Below are positions 1 to 10,861 of a stretch of DNA of 64,000 nt, piece by piece. Position numbers and translations under genes: made by a program. The notes beneath the pieces are model-generated. The model was not told the origin of the DNA. It was given only the letters and a program-made list of their open reading frames with translations, and searched no databases. The stretch lies in NCBI GenBank assembly GCA_024180945.1, contig JAKSGN010000023.1, forward strand, positions 1,178,001-1,242,000. Direction: 5' to 3'. The DNA is from Macrophomina tecta (Eukaryota > Ascomycota > Dothideomycetes > Botryosphaeriales > Botryosphaeriaceae). Every line of letters begins with the position of its first letter. Position 1 is the stretch's first letter.

Positions 1-916
1 TTGACATTGCTGCCACGTCGTGCTTCGCACTGGATAAATTCCATTTCCTTCTTACAGCCGCACGTGTACTTAATGAACTTGGAAGCGCACATGGTGGACA
101 ACCTGTAATGTGCTACGTTTAGTTGTATTTCTGTCGATGTTTAAATCGAAGCGAGCTACCTTGATTGAAAGCCTGAAAGACGCTGCTACGGGGAGCTGGA
201 TATTGATTATAAAAAAGTACGACTGAGTTGAGATGTAGCAGATCAACGTAACAAATCGAGCGAGGTAGAATGATGGATGATAGGTTTAATTTTCTAAATG
301 TTACGTTGTCGTGTTGGCAGGAGGTTTAAGTTGGTTCTAGGCTCTAATGAGGGTTGCCCTCTCTTATATATGCATCTTGGGTGATCAGAACTCAATTTGT
401 TTCTGGAATCTAAGGTTGGCGTTGATAAGCAATTTGGGTCTTCTGATCAGGTCTCAGCCAATATATCGCTCCTTAGCGCCAGAATTAAAACCCGGTAGGT
501 CTTGCCAAAAACAATCGAACCCCTGTAGTTAAGCGCCGTATGATAGCCGCTGAGAGAGGAGCGGTCGAACTCGGGTCCGCAAAACTCGTGGCGCCGGAAT
601 GTCCCCTTCGGGTTAGAGTGGGTCGGACGAGCCAGCTGTGCCGCGTGCGCTAGCGGTCTAGATCCTACGTATTCGTAGCTTCCTTCAAAGTCACGGCATA
701 TACGGTGCTTGGAAGTCTCCACGCCTATGCTGACTGGTAATTCCTCGAGTTATTTTTGAGTTGTGGGCGCGCCTAAACCATGCGTATAATTGGCCAGAAT
801 TTTGCCTTGGTGATGGTGATAAGACCAGGCTCCACTCACTTCAGTCTTGAGGCTTCGCCGCAATCCATTATCAACCCGAAACTCGACGTCCGCGTTCTAC
901 ACAATTGCATTGCAAG
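1..916. other. No gene recognised (left edge)
   Basis: Short open frames are scattered on both strands and none resembles a known family. The sequence is moderately AT-rich up to about 480 and more GC-rich at 540-720. No tRNA box pair or repeat shared with the rest of the window was seen. It may hold the promoter of the gene that starts at 917. Confidence 0.4.
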
Positions 917-1774
917 ATGCCAAGAATACAGGACTCCGTAGTTCCTGCAATCCTCTCTATGGAAGTCGACGATGAAGACGAGTGTGACAGCGAGTACCGC
1001 CTCCGAATCGGCAACCAGGTCAAATACCTTAACATCGCACCGGCAACCTTCGACAGAGACACACTTTCCTTTCCCCTCGCGTCCCTGCCTCCACTGCCAT
1101 ACCAGGACGATACCTGGACCGCTGCACACATTTCTCGCGACGCCAAGTCCGGCGAGCTCAATATATCACTATCCAAAAAAACATTTGCAGGGGTCCGAAG
1201 CATCTGGCACAGCGCTCACATCGATGTTCTCGACCTGGCACGAACGGAGCAGCTAACGGGTGCGGTTTTCGAGGCTTTGGTAAGCAAGTCCGCAATTCCC
1301 GGTCTGGCAGTATCACAACTGCTATCAAACGAGGACAAGGTGGCGGTGATTGCCAAGATTGCAAGATTTGAGTGGGAGATATATCGCATCGAGCAGGAGA
1401 CGCGGGCGTACTTAGTGCTGCAGCAACATGGCGCCTCAGACGTCGCTCCCCGCTTCCTCGGGCACGTCCATGAGGGTGGGCGTGTGATGGGCTTGTTGCT
1501 AGAGAAGTTGGAAGGTCGACGTAACGCGTCAATTGATGATTTGAGCGCCTGCGAGGCAGTTCTGGGAAGATTCCACGAGTTTGGTCTTTTGCATGGTGAT
1601 ACGAATCGGTACAATTTCCTCGTTGGGCAAGACGGGGTCAAGATGATTGATTTTGAACATTTTCAGGAGGATACCTCTGAGCAGATCAGGAATGACGAAA
1701 TGCAGGGTCTACGGGATCGGCTGGCGGACAGATCTGGGAGAGGAGGAGGTTTTCTTTTCAGTGGCGACGAGTAA
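917..1774 (+). CDS. Protein-kinase-fold phosphotransferase, fungal lineage-specific
   Basis: A single uninterrupted frame encodes 285 aa from the ATG at 917; the frame opens slightly upstream only at a TTG. The second half has a kinase-like layout: a helix-rich segment around residues 150-165, a hinge-like GLLLEKLEG near 193-201, then HGDTNRYNFLV near 228-238 and a metal-binding-like MIDFEHF near 244-250. HGDxNxxNFL corresponds to the catalytic loop of APH/RIO-type kinases, and DFE replaces the usual DFG. Many Pezizomycotina carry expanded, uncharacterised families with this HGD/IDFE pattern. The N-terminal third has no recognised domain, and a classic glycine-rich loop is not obvious, so the enzyme could be atypical or inactive. 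Substrate unknown. No intron is needed. Confidence 0.75.
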   Translation: MPRIQDSVVPAILSMEVDDEDECDSEYRLRIGNQVKYLNIAPATFDRDTLSFPLASLPPLPYQDDTWTAAHISRDAKSGELNISLSKKTFAGVRSIWHSAHIDVLDLARTEQLTGAVFEALVSKSAIPGLAVSQLLSNEDKVAVIAKIARFEWEIYRIEQETRAYLVLQQHGASDVAPRFLGHVHEGGRVMGLLLEKLEGRRNASIDDLSACEAVLGRFHEFGLLHGDTNRYNFLVGQDGVKMIDFEHFQEDTSEQIRNDEMQGLRDRLADRSGRGGGFLFSGDE

Positions 1775-2432
1775 TGATGGATTCCCTAAATCTACCGACT
1801 GGGGATACATTTTGCGTTCTTTCTTTTCCTGTTTTCCTTATTTGTATTTTCTATGCTCTTTACGCTTTCTGATCCTTCTTTTTAACAAATTTTTTTTTTA
1901 TCTCGAGACCCACCGCAAATGATCTTCTCCTCTAATAAGATGTACGAACCGTAGATTTGTGATTCTTTAGCTGTCATTTGTCTCTTCCTCCGATTACACG
2001 ATTTAAGGCAGCAGCGAGCAAAGCGGGCTTGCGCGACTCGCGCGGTGAGGGATGCGACATGTTACTAATGTGTCGATTCGTATCGTTTGCTGGCCGACGA
2101 TGCAACTATTTTCCTATTATTCCTCGAAGGCGTCTAAACCTTTTTTGCCTCATGATTGTGAGGAACTCGAAAAATTTCGGCGGCCTTGTGGACATCCCGA
2201 GCCTGAACTTTCCTGTTTGCTATATAAACCTTATAAATATATTTCTTTTCAGGCGATCACGATGCAGAAATATTTTAACGTTAGTTGTTTGGCTCTGTTG
2301 CTGGCCGACCTGCTTTACAGGGTAATAGCTCGGCTGTGTTGCCTTCTTGTGTACGACTAAGTAATAATTCTTTTCTTTTTTATTTAAAAAAAAAAAAAGA
2401 TTCCCTGTGGACGTAAGTTAGTTGCGACTAGA
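1775..2432. other. Intergenic, AT-rich
   Basis: AT-rich sequence downstream of the kinase-fold gene. Short open frames on the plus strand have no recognisable content. It ends in an A-run of about 13 at 2386-2398, just before the RRM frame. Confidence 0.4.
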
Positions 2433-3074
2433 ATGTCTCGTAAGCGGACTCGCATGAGCGGACTTACGCGACCAGACAACGAAGGAAGCGAAGGAAGCGA
2501 AGGAAGCGAAGGAAGGCAGGGCGGAGAGCGAGGCAACGCACCTCATGGAGTACTGATGACCAATGGGCACGGGCTGCCGGTCAATATCGCCAACGGAATA
2601 GTGAGAACGGAGTCACGGGGAGTGCATATGTCCGGGCTGCCGTATGGAGTGTCTGAGACGGAGATCCGGGAGCTAGTGCGCCCCTACGGGCGGGTGCAGG
2701 GAGTAGAAATGAGGAAAAACCACTGTGTTTTCCATTTCGGGTCGGTGGCAGAGGTCAGACAGGTGATTGAGGGGCTTGACAGGGTGATATGGAACGGGAG
2801 GTAGATCTTGGTAAAGGAGGATCGGGACTCGACATCAGTTTCGGAACCAGGGATTGTGATTGCCAACGGGGGGGCTGCGGCGGGGAAGTGGGTACCGGAC
2901 ATAGCCACCTCTTCATCCACACAGAGGCTGACATACATATGCATATGCCATAGAGGGACTAGCAGAAAGGCCGCTAGATCGACGGACAGCGCGAGAACAG
3001 CTTCGACACAGGTTAGCAGGAGGTGTAGGCGTAGGTGTAGGCGCAGGCGGGGTTTTTTTTTTTTTTTTTTTTAC
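2433..3074 (+). pseudogene. RRM-domain RNA-binding protein, interrupted by an in-frame TAG
   Basis: The frame opens at ATG 2433 with an Arg/Lys-rich start and a Gly-Ser-Glu tract encoded by four tandem copies of gaaggaagc (about 2480-2515). A clear RRM follows: RNP2-like VHMSGLPYG near residue 66 and RNP1-like NHCVFHFG near residue 94. TAG at 2802-2804 stops it after LDRVIWNGR. The same frame reads straight on with ILVKEDRDS, which is exactly how this kind of RRM normally ends (GR-x-I-x-V-x-EDR), and stays open to about 3074. So one nonsense codon falls inside the last beta strand. A C-to-T change from CAG would produce it, but the ancestral codon is inferred. The tail ends near a 20-nt T-run at 3053-3072. 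A functional truncated 123-aa protein is possible but would lack the last RRM strand. Confidence 0.6.
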
Positions 3075-4980
3075 TAGGCCAATGAAGGTACAGCCGGAAT
3101 ATATGTATCACGGATGATTGATGGAAATGGTGGCAAAGAAGCGCAAGAGAGACAAGTTTCCCGGCAGCCCACAGCGGCATTTGCATACACTCACCAGCCA
3201 ACGCCATTTTGCGTATGCGCTGTGTAACCAGCAGTGCACTTAATTGCGATCACTCACATGTGCGCGCAGTGGCGCCATCAGCCGGTCTTCCACTCAACTA
3301 ACTTGACGCCGCGCTCTTCCGGCTTACCCCACCTGCTGCTGCTGTTGCACTTGAAGCTCCATTTTAACAATTCCCGCTTTGCCCGCCACGCGGATGGCCT
3401 GCACCTGGGCCTGGCATCACATTTCTTACCTGCATCCCTAGCTCTTATTTATACTTACCTCCCTAACGCCATGTCTTAGCTGCACACCTATGGTGCCATC
3501 TGCGAGATAAGAGAATGTCTCCAAGTTTCGCGAGGCAGGCTCCAACTGGTCCATGTGCATCGGTTACTCCAGTCGCTCTAGATCGAAACAGCATTCCTCT
3601 CTGGCACTCGCACTTTATTGCCTTCGTCCGCCCCATTCCATATCGCCCTATAAAAGAATGATGACCTGTCAAACATTAAGCGTTACAGGACTGTCCGCGG
3701 CTTACTAGCCCGACACTGTAGTATAAAGGGGATCCTCCCCCACCACTCGTTACACTCTTCAGTAGCATCGTCAATTCATTCTCTACTCATTACAAAGTCT
3801 CACATGACCAATGACAAATTTCGGCCCATTCTTACTGATGGAAAATGAGCTCAATCACCCCTCAACAACCAAGCAATTAAATCATTGATTTATCGATTTC
3901 GACCGATCAAGCGCGAAATCCATCAATAACTAATACTTGTGTTCTAAAACTATGGTCAGCTCTGTCTTCTTACGTGGGTTACGGGCCATGAAACTGCCTT
4001 TAGCTGTTGAACTCAAAGGTTTATCGCGGTACTAATACCTCCTGCCCTCTCTACAAGGACAAATAGCGGTCTCTCTCATGACCTAGAGATGAGTTCGTGC
4101 CCTCATGCCCCCGCCTTTAACTACAAAACTGTTCTGCGCATAGTTCGACAGCTAAACCCGCATGGTGTCCTTAACAACGAGCAGATCGGATAGAACAAGG
4201 ATGAGGATGTCAAATACTCGGCTAGCGACCCTGCACTCAACGTCGCAGGCAGCAGACCTGGGGAGATATGTAAACTTGGCGGTATGCAAAATCTCCTCGG
4301 ACTTCCCCAAAATCGATACTGGAGGAAGGCTGGTCTCATATATGACTGGGGTGGATTCCCCTACGAGTCGGGGTGTTTCGTTTTCTAGGCCATCAATATC
4401 AGTTTGCATCCAGATGCCAACCCGTTCGTTTGCTTGACTGTCTGCCACTTCATTTTGCATTCTGGAAAGTTGTAATCGAGCTAGGTGCTTCTAGTTGATG
4501 CTCTACCGAAATAAGATGGCGCGGAATACGATGTTACGGGTCGCTTTATACTTTATACAAGATAACCGCTGGAGCGGACTGCTTGCTTAAAGTCTGGATT
4601 AGGAGCTCCAGCCATGACAAAGGCACCAGTCGGTAGATTCAGGTAGAGATGAACGCGTAAAATTACCAACTTTTGGCTCTTTAGGACACTACTAAATCTT
4701 CTGGATCATGCATGCATTAAAGATTGTATCTGGTTTTGACAACGAGAACGAAGGGACTACCGTAGACGCTTAAGTAACGATGTAATACCCCACGAGAGGC
4801 AATTACCGCCGATAAGCGCAGCAGTAATATACGGCAAGAGTCGTCGGGAGTTCTGGTTACCGCCAAGCGCTCCAGAGGATCTATTTTCGCAGGTATATAA
4901 GTCATTCTTAGATGGTGGTCAATGAACACAGATCCAAATCAATCCTCACAACTATCAATGCGAACATCATTGTACGCATA
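3075..4980. other. Intergenic, no gene recognised
   Basis: Nearly 2 kb with only short overlapping frames on both strands, none with recognisable motifs. A TATA-like stretch lies near 3721 with nothing credible downstream. The right part may belong to the 5' end of the integrase relic that follows, but no terminal inverted repeat was identified by eye. Confidence 0.35.
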
Positions 4981-7585
4981 ATGGCTTCCAGCAACTCTAC
5001 TCGTTCAGCAGCCGCTCGGATGCTTAATAACAACCCTTCTTCTATACCCTCTACCAACCCAGCGACCCTGACGGTTGCTGATGCCCCATCTACGTCCGCG
5101 CGGCGCCGCTGCGAGACCGCCGTAACGATCCTGAGCGCTCCATCCAGGCCTTCAACGAGGCCAGCCGCCGCGCATTCAACGCCTACTTAGCCCGCGGCGA
5201 GAAGCTTCATCGTCACTTCAATGGGGAGCAGTATGATGAGTACGTCGCATGGTGTACGGGCCGTATTGCTCGCGGCGAGGCCCAGCGGAGCGAGAAGCGC
5301 TCAATTGAGGGTAACTACGTCTACTTCTCGCGAGAGAATGACGGCAAGCAGGGCCTCTACAGGCGCCCGATCAAGGAACACAGGAGAAAGGTACTGAAGA
5401 AGGGAAAGGTATTCGACGCCATTGGACAGGCGCATTTTGACACGGGGCATGGAGGTAAGTACTCGTTCAGTCGAGAACCCGGAGACGCTTGGAGATACCG
5501 CGTAATATTTTACTGTGTATCTCCTCGTCTCCCTTAAGAATCGTATGTATCCCGTCTAACAACGTACAGGCATCGAGCCGACATTTAAGGACATTCAGGC
5601 GCGACATTACGGCGTAACTCGCAAAGATATTGAAGTAGAGCTTAAGCTCTGCCACATTTGCGTTCGTAGACGCGATTAGCACAGCCCACGGGCTCCTATT
5701 CATCCAATTGAGGAACACGACGCCTTCGAGAAGGTCCAGATTGATCTTATTGACTATAACAACCGTCCTGACCCCGTCACTGGCGATCGATACGTTCTAC
5801 ACCTACGGGACTACTTCACCGACTACACGATGCCAGTACCGCTTCCAGAAAAGACAGCCAGAGCCGTTACGGCTAGAGTTCTGCGTTGGATTCTTGTATC
5901 TGGGCCCATGAAGACGGTCCAAAATGATAATGGTGAGAACCCTGGAGATTCCTTACTAATTTCGGTAGAAATCTCCGCCCCTCCCCTAGCAGGCATCAAC
6001 GCTAATTTCGTTTCAGGAAATGAGTTTCTCAAAGTGGCTAAAGACATCTTCTAGATGTACTGTATCACCGTCGATGTTGGCCGTCCTTATCATCAACAGT
6101 CACAGGGCAAGGTCGAGCAAGCCAACGGGGAGGCAAAGGCTGCTATTGAGGCTGCACAGATCGAGTAAGACCATCCAGGCTTCGCTCATGCATGCATTGA
6201 CGCGGCTCTTTCTCTCAACAACCGTGTATCAAGAAACCGCCGTTGCACGCCCTACTTTGCGTTCCTTGGACGCTCCATGTGGCAAAACAAGCCGCCTCGT
6301 GTTGCTCTTGCATAGAGGAATGAGAATTAGGTGCAGGACCCGCGTATACTCGAGGATGACGCACCTCCCATGCCTGGAGAAATCCTCGAGGACTCCCTGG
6401 CAAACGACGGCTACGAGAAGCTTAAAAGTGATCCTGAAACAGCTCTGGATAATGGCAAGCCCTGCCTAAGCGGTATTTTGTATACAGATAAGCCATAGGC
6501 TCCATCCCACAAGCGCAAGGAGCTATTGCGAACGTCGCCCAATAACCCTGAACTCACTGAGATACTGGAGAGGACTTGGGAGCAGCATGACGAATGGGAA
6601 GTCCTACCATCACCCAACCACGACTTTTGGAAGCCTGTTATACTTCAGCCGTTGATATTTAATAATCGTCCTAGCAGGTCCTCGCCTGGCGAAGCCTCTT
6701 GTGCGCTTATGGATAGATTCTTCGCAAGTGGCAACCGAAACGGTCGCAACGAGTCTCCCCCGCTTCCCATGGACTCCTCGACACAGCCCCAAGCAATGAA
6801 GGGGTAGTATCGTCTTCTGAGTCGTCTTCGGAGGAAGCTGCGAGCGAGGATGAGCGTGTGGTAAGAGCGCTTAGCGTTGAAGAGGCTCCTTCAACGTATG
6901 ACTACCTCTATCCTGATAGCCTTCTAGGTGGAGGTGCGGAGAACGCACAACGTGATCCCCAGTGTGATCCCCAGGCATCGGGTTCCGCCCCAGTGGTCAG
7001 TGCATCTACTTTCCATGGTGTTGTTACTAAACCAGCACCTGCGGATGCTTCTGCTAGTTCATTAGAAGCGTCTGTAGCTAAGGAAGAAGGGGATTCAGCT
7101 GCTGGACCTACAGTTCCTGTACCCAGGAAACGGAAAAGGGTATCATTCGCCGGAGAGATGGCTGGAGATGCCTATGGGGAATCGCTTATCGATGACACTT
7201 CACAACACCATTGAGGGTAACCCCAGGACGTTCTAAGATCGGCTTTGACCGCACAGGATATGATTAGGGACTCCGTCAAGGTCATCGGAAGGGGCGGGAA
7301 CACATGACTCGTCGCTTCAACACGCCACTGACGCCTATCCACTACAATATCGGCGACGTTGTAACAGCGACGGTCCCGCCGGAGTATAAGGGAGGTAAAT
7401 TGGCCGTAATTCTGAGTTTCATCTACCGAGTAATATTCGAGGCCGTAGACGACGTCAGATACTACATTTTACAGACTCCCTTTGGCGTAGTTGACCGTCC
7501 CTTTGCAGCGCATGATTCCGAACTTATGGATGGCTCTCTACGGCCAAAAGACCTCGATTCTCTCGCTGCTAATACTAATATCTGA
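4981..7585 (+). pseudogene. Ginger/SCAND3-like transposon integrase (rve), degenerate
   Basis: A broken reading frame starts at ATG 4981 and is shifted once near 5110. It contains an N-terminal helical region, an H...C-x2-C zinc-like segment (GLYRRP, then CHIC) and an integrase core. The acidic triad is visible: D in VQIDLIDY (about 5740), D in QNDNG (about 5925) and E in GKVEQANGE (about 6110). The last module (IGDVVTATVPPEYKGGKLA, 7304-7585) matches the C-terminal GDVVxIKVP region of SCAND3/Ginger-type elements. Two clean introns persist: 5455-5569 (GTAAGT, CTAAC, ACAG) and 5933-6016 (GTGAGA, CTAAT, TTCAG), the second restoring the DNG-NEF integrase motif. In-frame stops lie at 5677, 6052, 6166, 6313, 6328 and 6496 (five TAG, one TAA), then frame changes occur near 6805-6858 and 7215-7304. 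It cannot encode an active protein. Confidence 0.7.
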
Positions 7586-7730
7586 TGGTGCATGGTCCTG
7601 CGAGCCTCAGAATGGGAACCAGTCCGCGAAACTGATGATGAATTCTGGTTGTTCTCTTAGCTAACGAGTGGCGTTGGCTATAGATATCTGAGACTATAAC
7701 CGAGGTATACAGAAAGCTTAAACAAATCAG

Positions 7731-8276
7731 GCAACGATTGGGCTCCTGTCCCATCACAAAGTAAGGTCTGGTGCCGTAAACATAGCCTGGAAAGAAGTGT
7801 GTATTCGGCAATGCTCCAAGCCTATCCGTGTTTTCGCTGTTCGGAGTCGTGCAGTGGAGTCTGAAATGCGGTTTCTGATACTTTTGCGCAAGCGATGCCC
7901 TCCCCACAACGCAAAACGCATTCTTGCGCTTGTCCGTAACCCGCGTGCTAAGCAGTCCAATGACGAGCCAGACGCGCTTTGATTGCAGTAGGATTGTCTC
8001 ACATGCCGTAAAGAGGTGAGGTATGCAGTGTTGTATCTGCTTTGGCACTGTTCTGAATCTGTGGCCTGGTGCAAATATTCGGAAGGAAGGAACATCCCGG
8101 AATCGACGAGCGTGCTTTTGTGCGGGGACGGTGGGAAGGGGATGTAACTGGTCCTGATCGGGATGGCTAAAATATAGCAACAGGACGAAAGAAACAGCTC
8201 CAGGGACCAAGGCTCTCATCGGCTGGTTTCCACGTGAAAATAAGGATAGAGACCATGATTTCAGAGCGGTTTGCAA
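7731..8276 (-). pseudogene. Truncated GT61-like glycosyltransferase fragment
   Basis: The minus-strand translation is a diverged copy of the N-terminal third of the intact GT61 gene at 25336-26844. Both share SxRGNQ before a single hydrophobic anchor. They also share a block with TD-x-RK-x2-FC-x2-G-x2-SL-x-QK, then SENT, then FPxYxYxTxPYF. Roughly half the residues match by eye over the best block. The copy needs two compensating frameshifts: the middle part (DSEQCQSRYNTAYLTS, aligned with DSEWCESKYDIAYITS) lies in another frame between about 8070 and 7950. Homology stops near 7731, about 145 bp from the 3' end of the integrase relic. The catalytic C-terminal two thirds are missing. Confidence 0.7.
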
Positions 8277-8986
8277 GCATGTTAGACTTCGGAATACAGC
8301 AGAGGAGATTACAGACGTTCTCCCGTATGTGATGGCTTAAATTCTGTGAGGGGTATTTGTCAATCAGTGTCGCCTAATGTTGGTGCTTATTCATCGTTGC
8401 TTATCTGCGTATTCTCATCAAGCACGGCTCTTCCAGTCTCAGCATTACCCCTCTGCACGTAAGCAATTATGCGCCTCACATTCGCTACAAAACTAAACTG
8501 CCTCATTGAATGGACACGTTGCTATTCGGAAATATGGGTATTCAGCTAGCATTGTTCGCATCATTCAATCGAGCATGCGGCGTCTTCATCATTGATGACG
8601 TTCAGTACATTCCAACAGTATTCCAAACGAAGGTGTGGGGTAGTTATATCTAAAATATATTGGCAAGTGTCAATTTCGGGAAACAAAAAGACCCTCGGAA
8701 ATCGCATGAGATTTAGATGCGCTCTGAAAGGGCAGTCTACATGCAGGACTGACCAGGCCATAAAGCACGCTCGCACCCTACTTTCGACATAGGGCATTAG
8801 CATTGATCCACCTCATCTGCCGTTATAGCGCCTAATGATGCGAAAATTCCTTCAGCACACGGCCCGTTAGAAATATATTTATTCCACGTTTTTTGAGAGC
8901 GAGGGTGAACTAGTTGTTCTTGTGTGACCTTAACCCGTGACAAATTTGACTGCTAGTGAAGGAATACTAAATGACTCCATAATAAG
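8277..8986. other. Intergenic, no gene recognised
   Basis: Short open frames on both strands at 8561-8803 are overlapping shadows without motifs. Nothing else is supported. Confidence 0.35.
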
Positions 8987-9214
8987 TGTTGGAACAAGTG
9001 GTGTGACGGCTTGATCAATGATAAAATAATCAATTGGAATGAGTGGCATATCTAGTAGAGGGAGGCCGTACGGGCTTCCCTTATACCTATTCTACCTACT
9101 AGGGTAAAACGGGTATGTAACTTGCTTACCTGCTGAGACAGGTGTGCAACGATTACGAGACATAGCTGAATTCAAAACACTACTGAAAGTAAAATACACG
9201 TGATTGATCCAACA
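8987..9214. repeat. Solo LTR, family D copy 1 (228 bp)
   Basis: It begins TGTTGGAACAAGTG and ends CACGTGATTGATCCAACA. It is flanked by a perfect 5-bp target-site duplication ATAAG (8982-8986 and 9215-9219). TG...CA ends, a 5-bp duplication and no internal domain on either side indicate a solo LTR left by recombination. It is related to 27510-27679 at both ends, but the middle differs in length. Orientation relative to transcription is unknown. Confidence 0.8.
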
Positions 9215-9337
9215 ATAAGAAAGTAACGCGTGGCAGAAATATCTGATTATAAAAGGGCGTTGATAAATTCTTCCTGAAAATAGACATGTTTATGGAAGCT
9301 TTGTGACTGTAATAGCACGCTAAGGTCCTATGGTAAT

Positions 9338-9718
9338 TTACACCTGACATTGACGACATAGACCTCGTTTTCTAGGGTGGTAGCGATTAAAGACTGCACG
9401 ATTTTTCTTATATGCATCCCCATCTTCTTCATCACTTCCGTGATCTTTGCTGTTTCCATCCGTATCGCTACTACTATCATATACGGAGCTTCCTTCACTT
9501 TGCTCGCTTTCATCTTCTTCGACGCCATCACTACTCGCATCGCCTTCAGCCTCGTTTGCTAGATGATTCATTCCACCTAGGCTTTCAATGAGGTCCTTTA
9601 TAGTCTTTATCGCTTTCCGTATTTTTGAAAATTCTTCATCTATCATCTTTTGGGTGCTCAGCGTGGAGTACTTTGGAGTTGAATGGACTGCCCCTTTCCT
9701 GTAGGCCGTCAGTTGCAT
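9338..9718 (-). CDS. Hypothetical acidic protein, 126 aa
   Basis: The ORF runs from ATG to a natural stop. The N-terminal third may form a short helix (DEEFSKIRKAIKTIKDLIES). The centre is strongly acidic and Ser-rich (about residues 56-100, with many Glu, Asp and Ser), and the C-terminus is basic with a CRQC pair. I recognise no family. The acidic low-complexity tract could be a real disordered nuclear-type region or chance reading of a biased sequence. There are no convincing regulatory signals, and it stands alone between two LTR relics. Confidence 0.35.
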   Translation of the reverse strand: MQLTAYRKGAVHSTPKYSTLSTQKMIDEEFSKIRKAIKTIKDLIESLGGMNHLANEAEGDASSDGVEEDESEQSEGSSVYDSSSDTDGNSKDHGSDEEDGDAYKKNRAVFNRYHPRKRGLCRQCQV

Positions 9719-10229
9719 TTTGGTGCTTTTGGAACTACTGTGTTCAATAGTCTCTAGGGGCTGCTGCCCTGTCTTTTATCTTTACTTGTATTTATATAGT
9801 GCACATTTACCAATCTATAAGCTCAGACACCCGTTGTCTTCTTGCTAGATTACCTCTTGGTCTAGTTACCATCGGTAAGATAGCTCCTTCTTCTGACGAG
9901 AGATGTGTAGCATTGTATCATATGCATAATAATTAGGCTCTCTGCTTCGATATCAGCTAAACAGGCCGGAGAAATTTTACTAATACTAAAGCGTGATTTC
10001 TATTGTGGGTAATAGCTGTGCTCGCTCTGAATCTAAATCAATTTTTTCATCGCGATAAATTTATGCATCTCTAGTTGCATAGTATATTAGAATAATTACG
10101 TTACTGCTTCCGCATATTAGAAGCACTATTATCAGCGAAAGGCGATATTTATATCTAGTACACGCGTGCAATCTCGCTACCACCAGATTCAGAGTCTTTC
10201 GTATAAAGAGGATCATTGCATGACACCAG
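9719..10229. other. Intergenic, AT-rich
   Basis: AT-rich sequence without open frames of note. The last five bases (ACCAG) are the left target-site duplication of the 68-bp element that starts at 10230. Confidence 0.4.
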
Positions 10230-10297
10230 TGTTGGAACATAATTCAACCAATTCGCACTGAATCACAGTGCGGCGCCGTGCTTTTTTCGGTCCAACA
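10230..10297. repeat. 68-bp LTR-like element, family A copy 1
   Basis: Exactly 68 bp with ends TGTTGGA and TCCAACA, and a perfect 5-bp duplication ACCAG at 10225-10229 and 10298-10302. Inside is a 7-bp stem CGCACTG/CAGTGCG with a 5-nt loop, followed by GGCGCC and a run of six T. Four further copies occur in this window. It is either an ultra-short solo LTR or a MITE. Confidence 0.85.
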
Positions 10298-10861
10298 ACC
10301 AGTTTCCTCATAATTGGTATACTAGAAAGGCCCATGTTCGGCCATATCACTAGAGGGATGCTCTGATATCGAGAGTGGCGGACAATCTTACACAGAGTAG
10401 GATAGTTCTGTGCTTAGCACCAAGCTGATGAATCTATTATAAACGCTCCGAACCGATGCTTATACAAGCCCACGCGTACGGACCAGCACGTCAGCAGAGC
10501 CCTGCAGCGCTAGCCGCTTCCTTACGCTAGCATTATTCGTGCTTCGATCACTGAACCCGAAAGTAACGCGTGGGATTCGTCTCCAATAATGTGCCTTAAT
10601 TCATCTCCTACGCTGACCTATACACTCAACCTCTAGTCCACAAAATTAAGCTATATACTCGACAGAGAAAGAAGTGATGCAGTTTCGTAAAAACACATAA
10701 AATCTAAAAATTAGCTCAACCACCCACCGGTTGCCAGCTTTCTCTGCCTCTTTTATTCTCGCTATCGGGCATCGTCAAGCCGCCGATAAGTCATCTCTGG
10801 AAAAGTCCGCACCCATCAATTGCAGCCTTCTACTAAGCCGCCTTCGCAAACACTAGTTACT
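10298..10861. other. Intergenic, with a diverged dispersed repeat
   Basis: No gene was seen. About 10420-10520 is recognisably similar to 32085-32180 on the same strand: both contain GATGAATCTATT and, about 60 bp later, a CGGACCAGCACGTCAGC-like block. Identity is patchy, so this is an old repeat. Its class cannot be told. Confidence 0.35.

Noticed and set aside
540..720. Possible tRNA or 5S rRNA gene
   Set aside because: GTAGTTAAGCG and GGTCGAACTCGG looked like Pol III boxes, but the spacing and stems do not fold as a tRNA or 5S gene.
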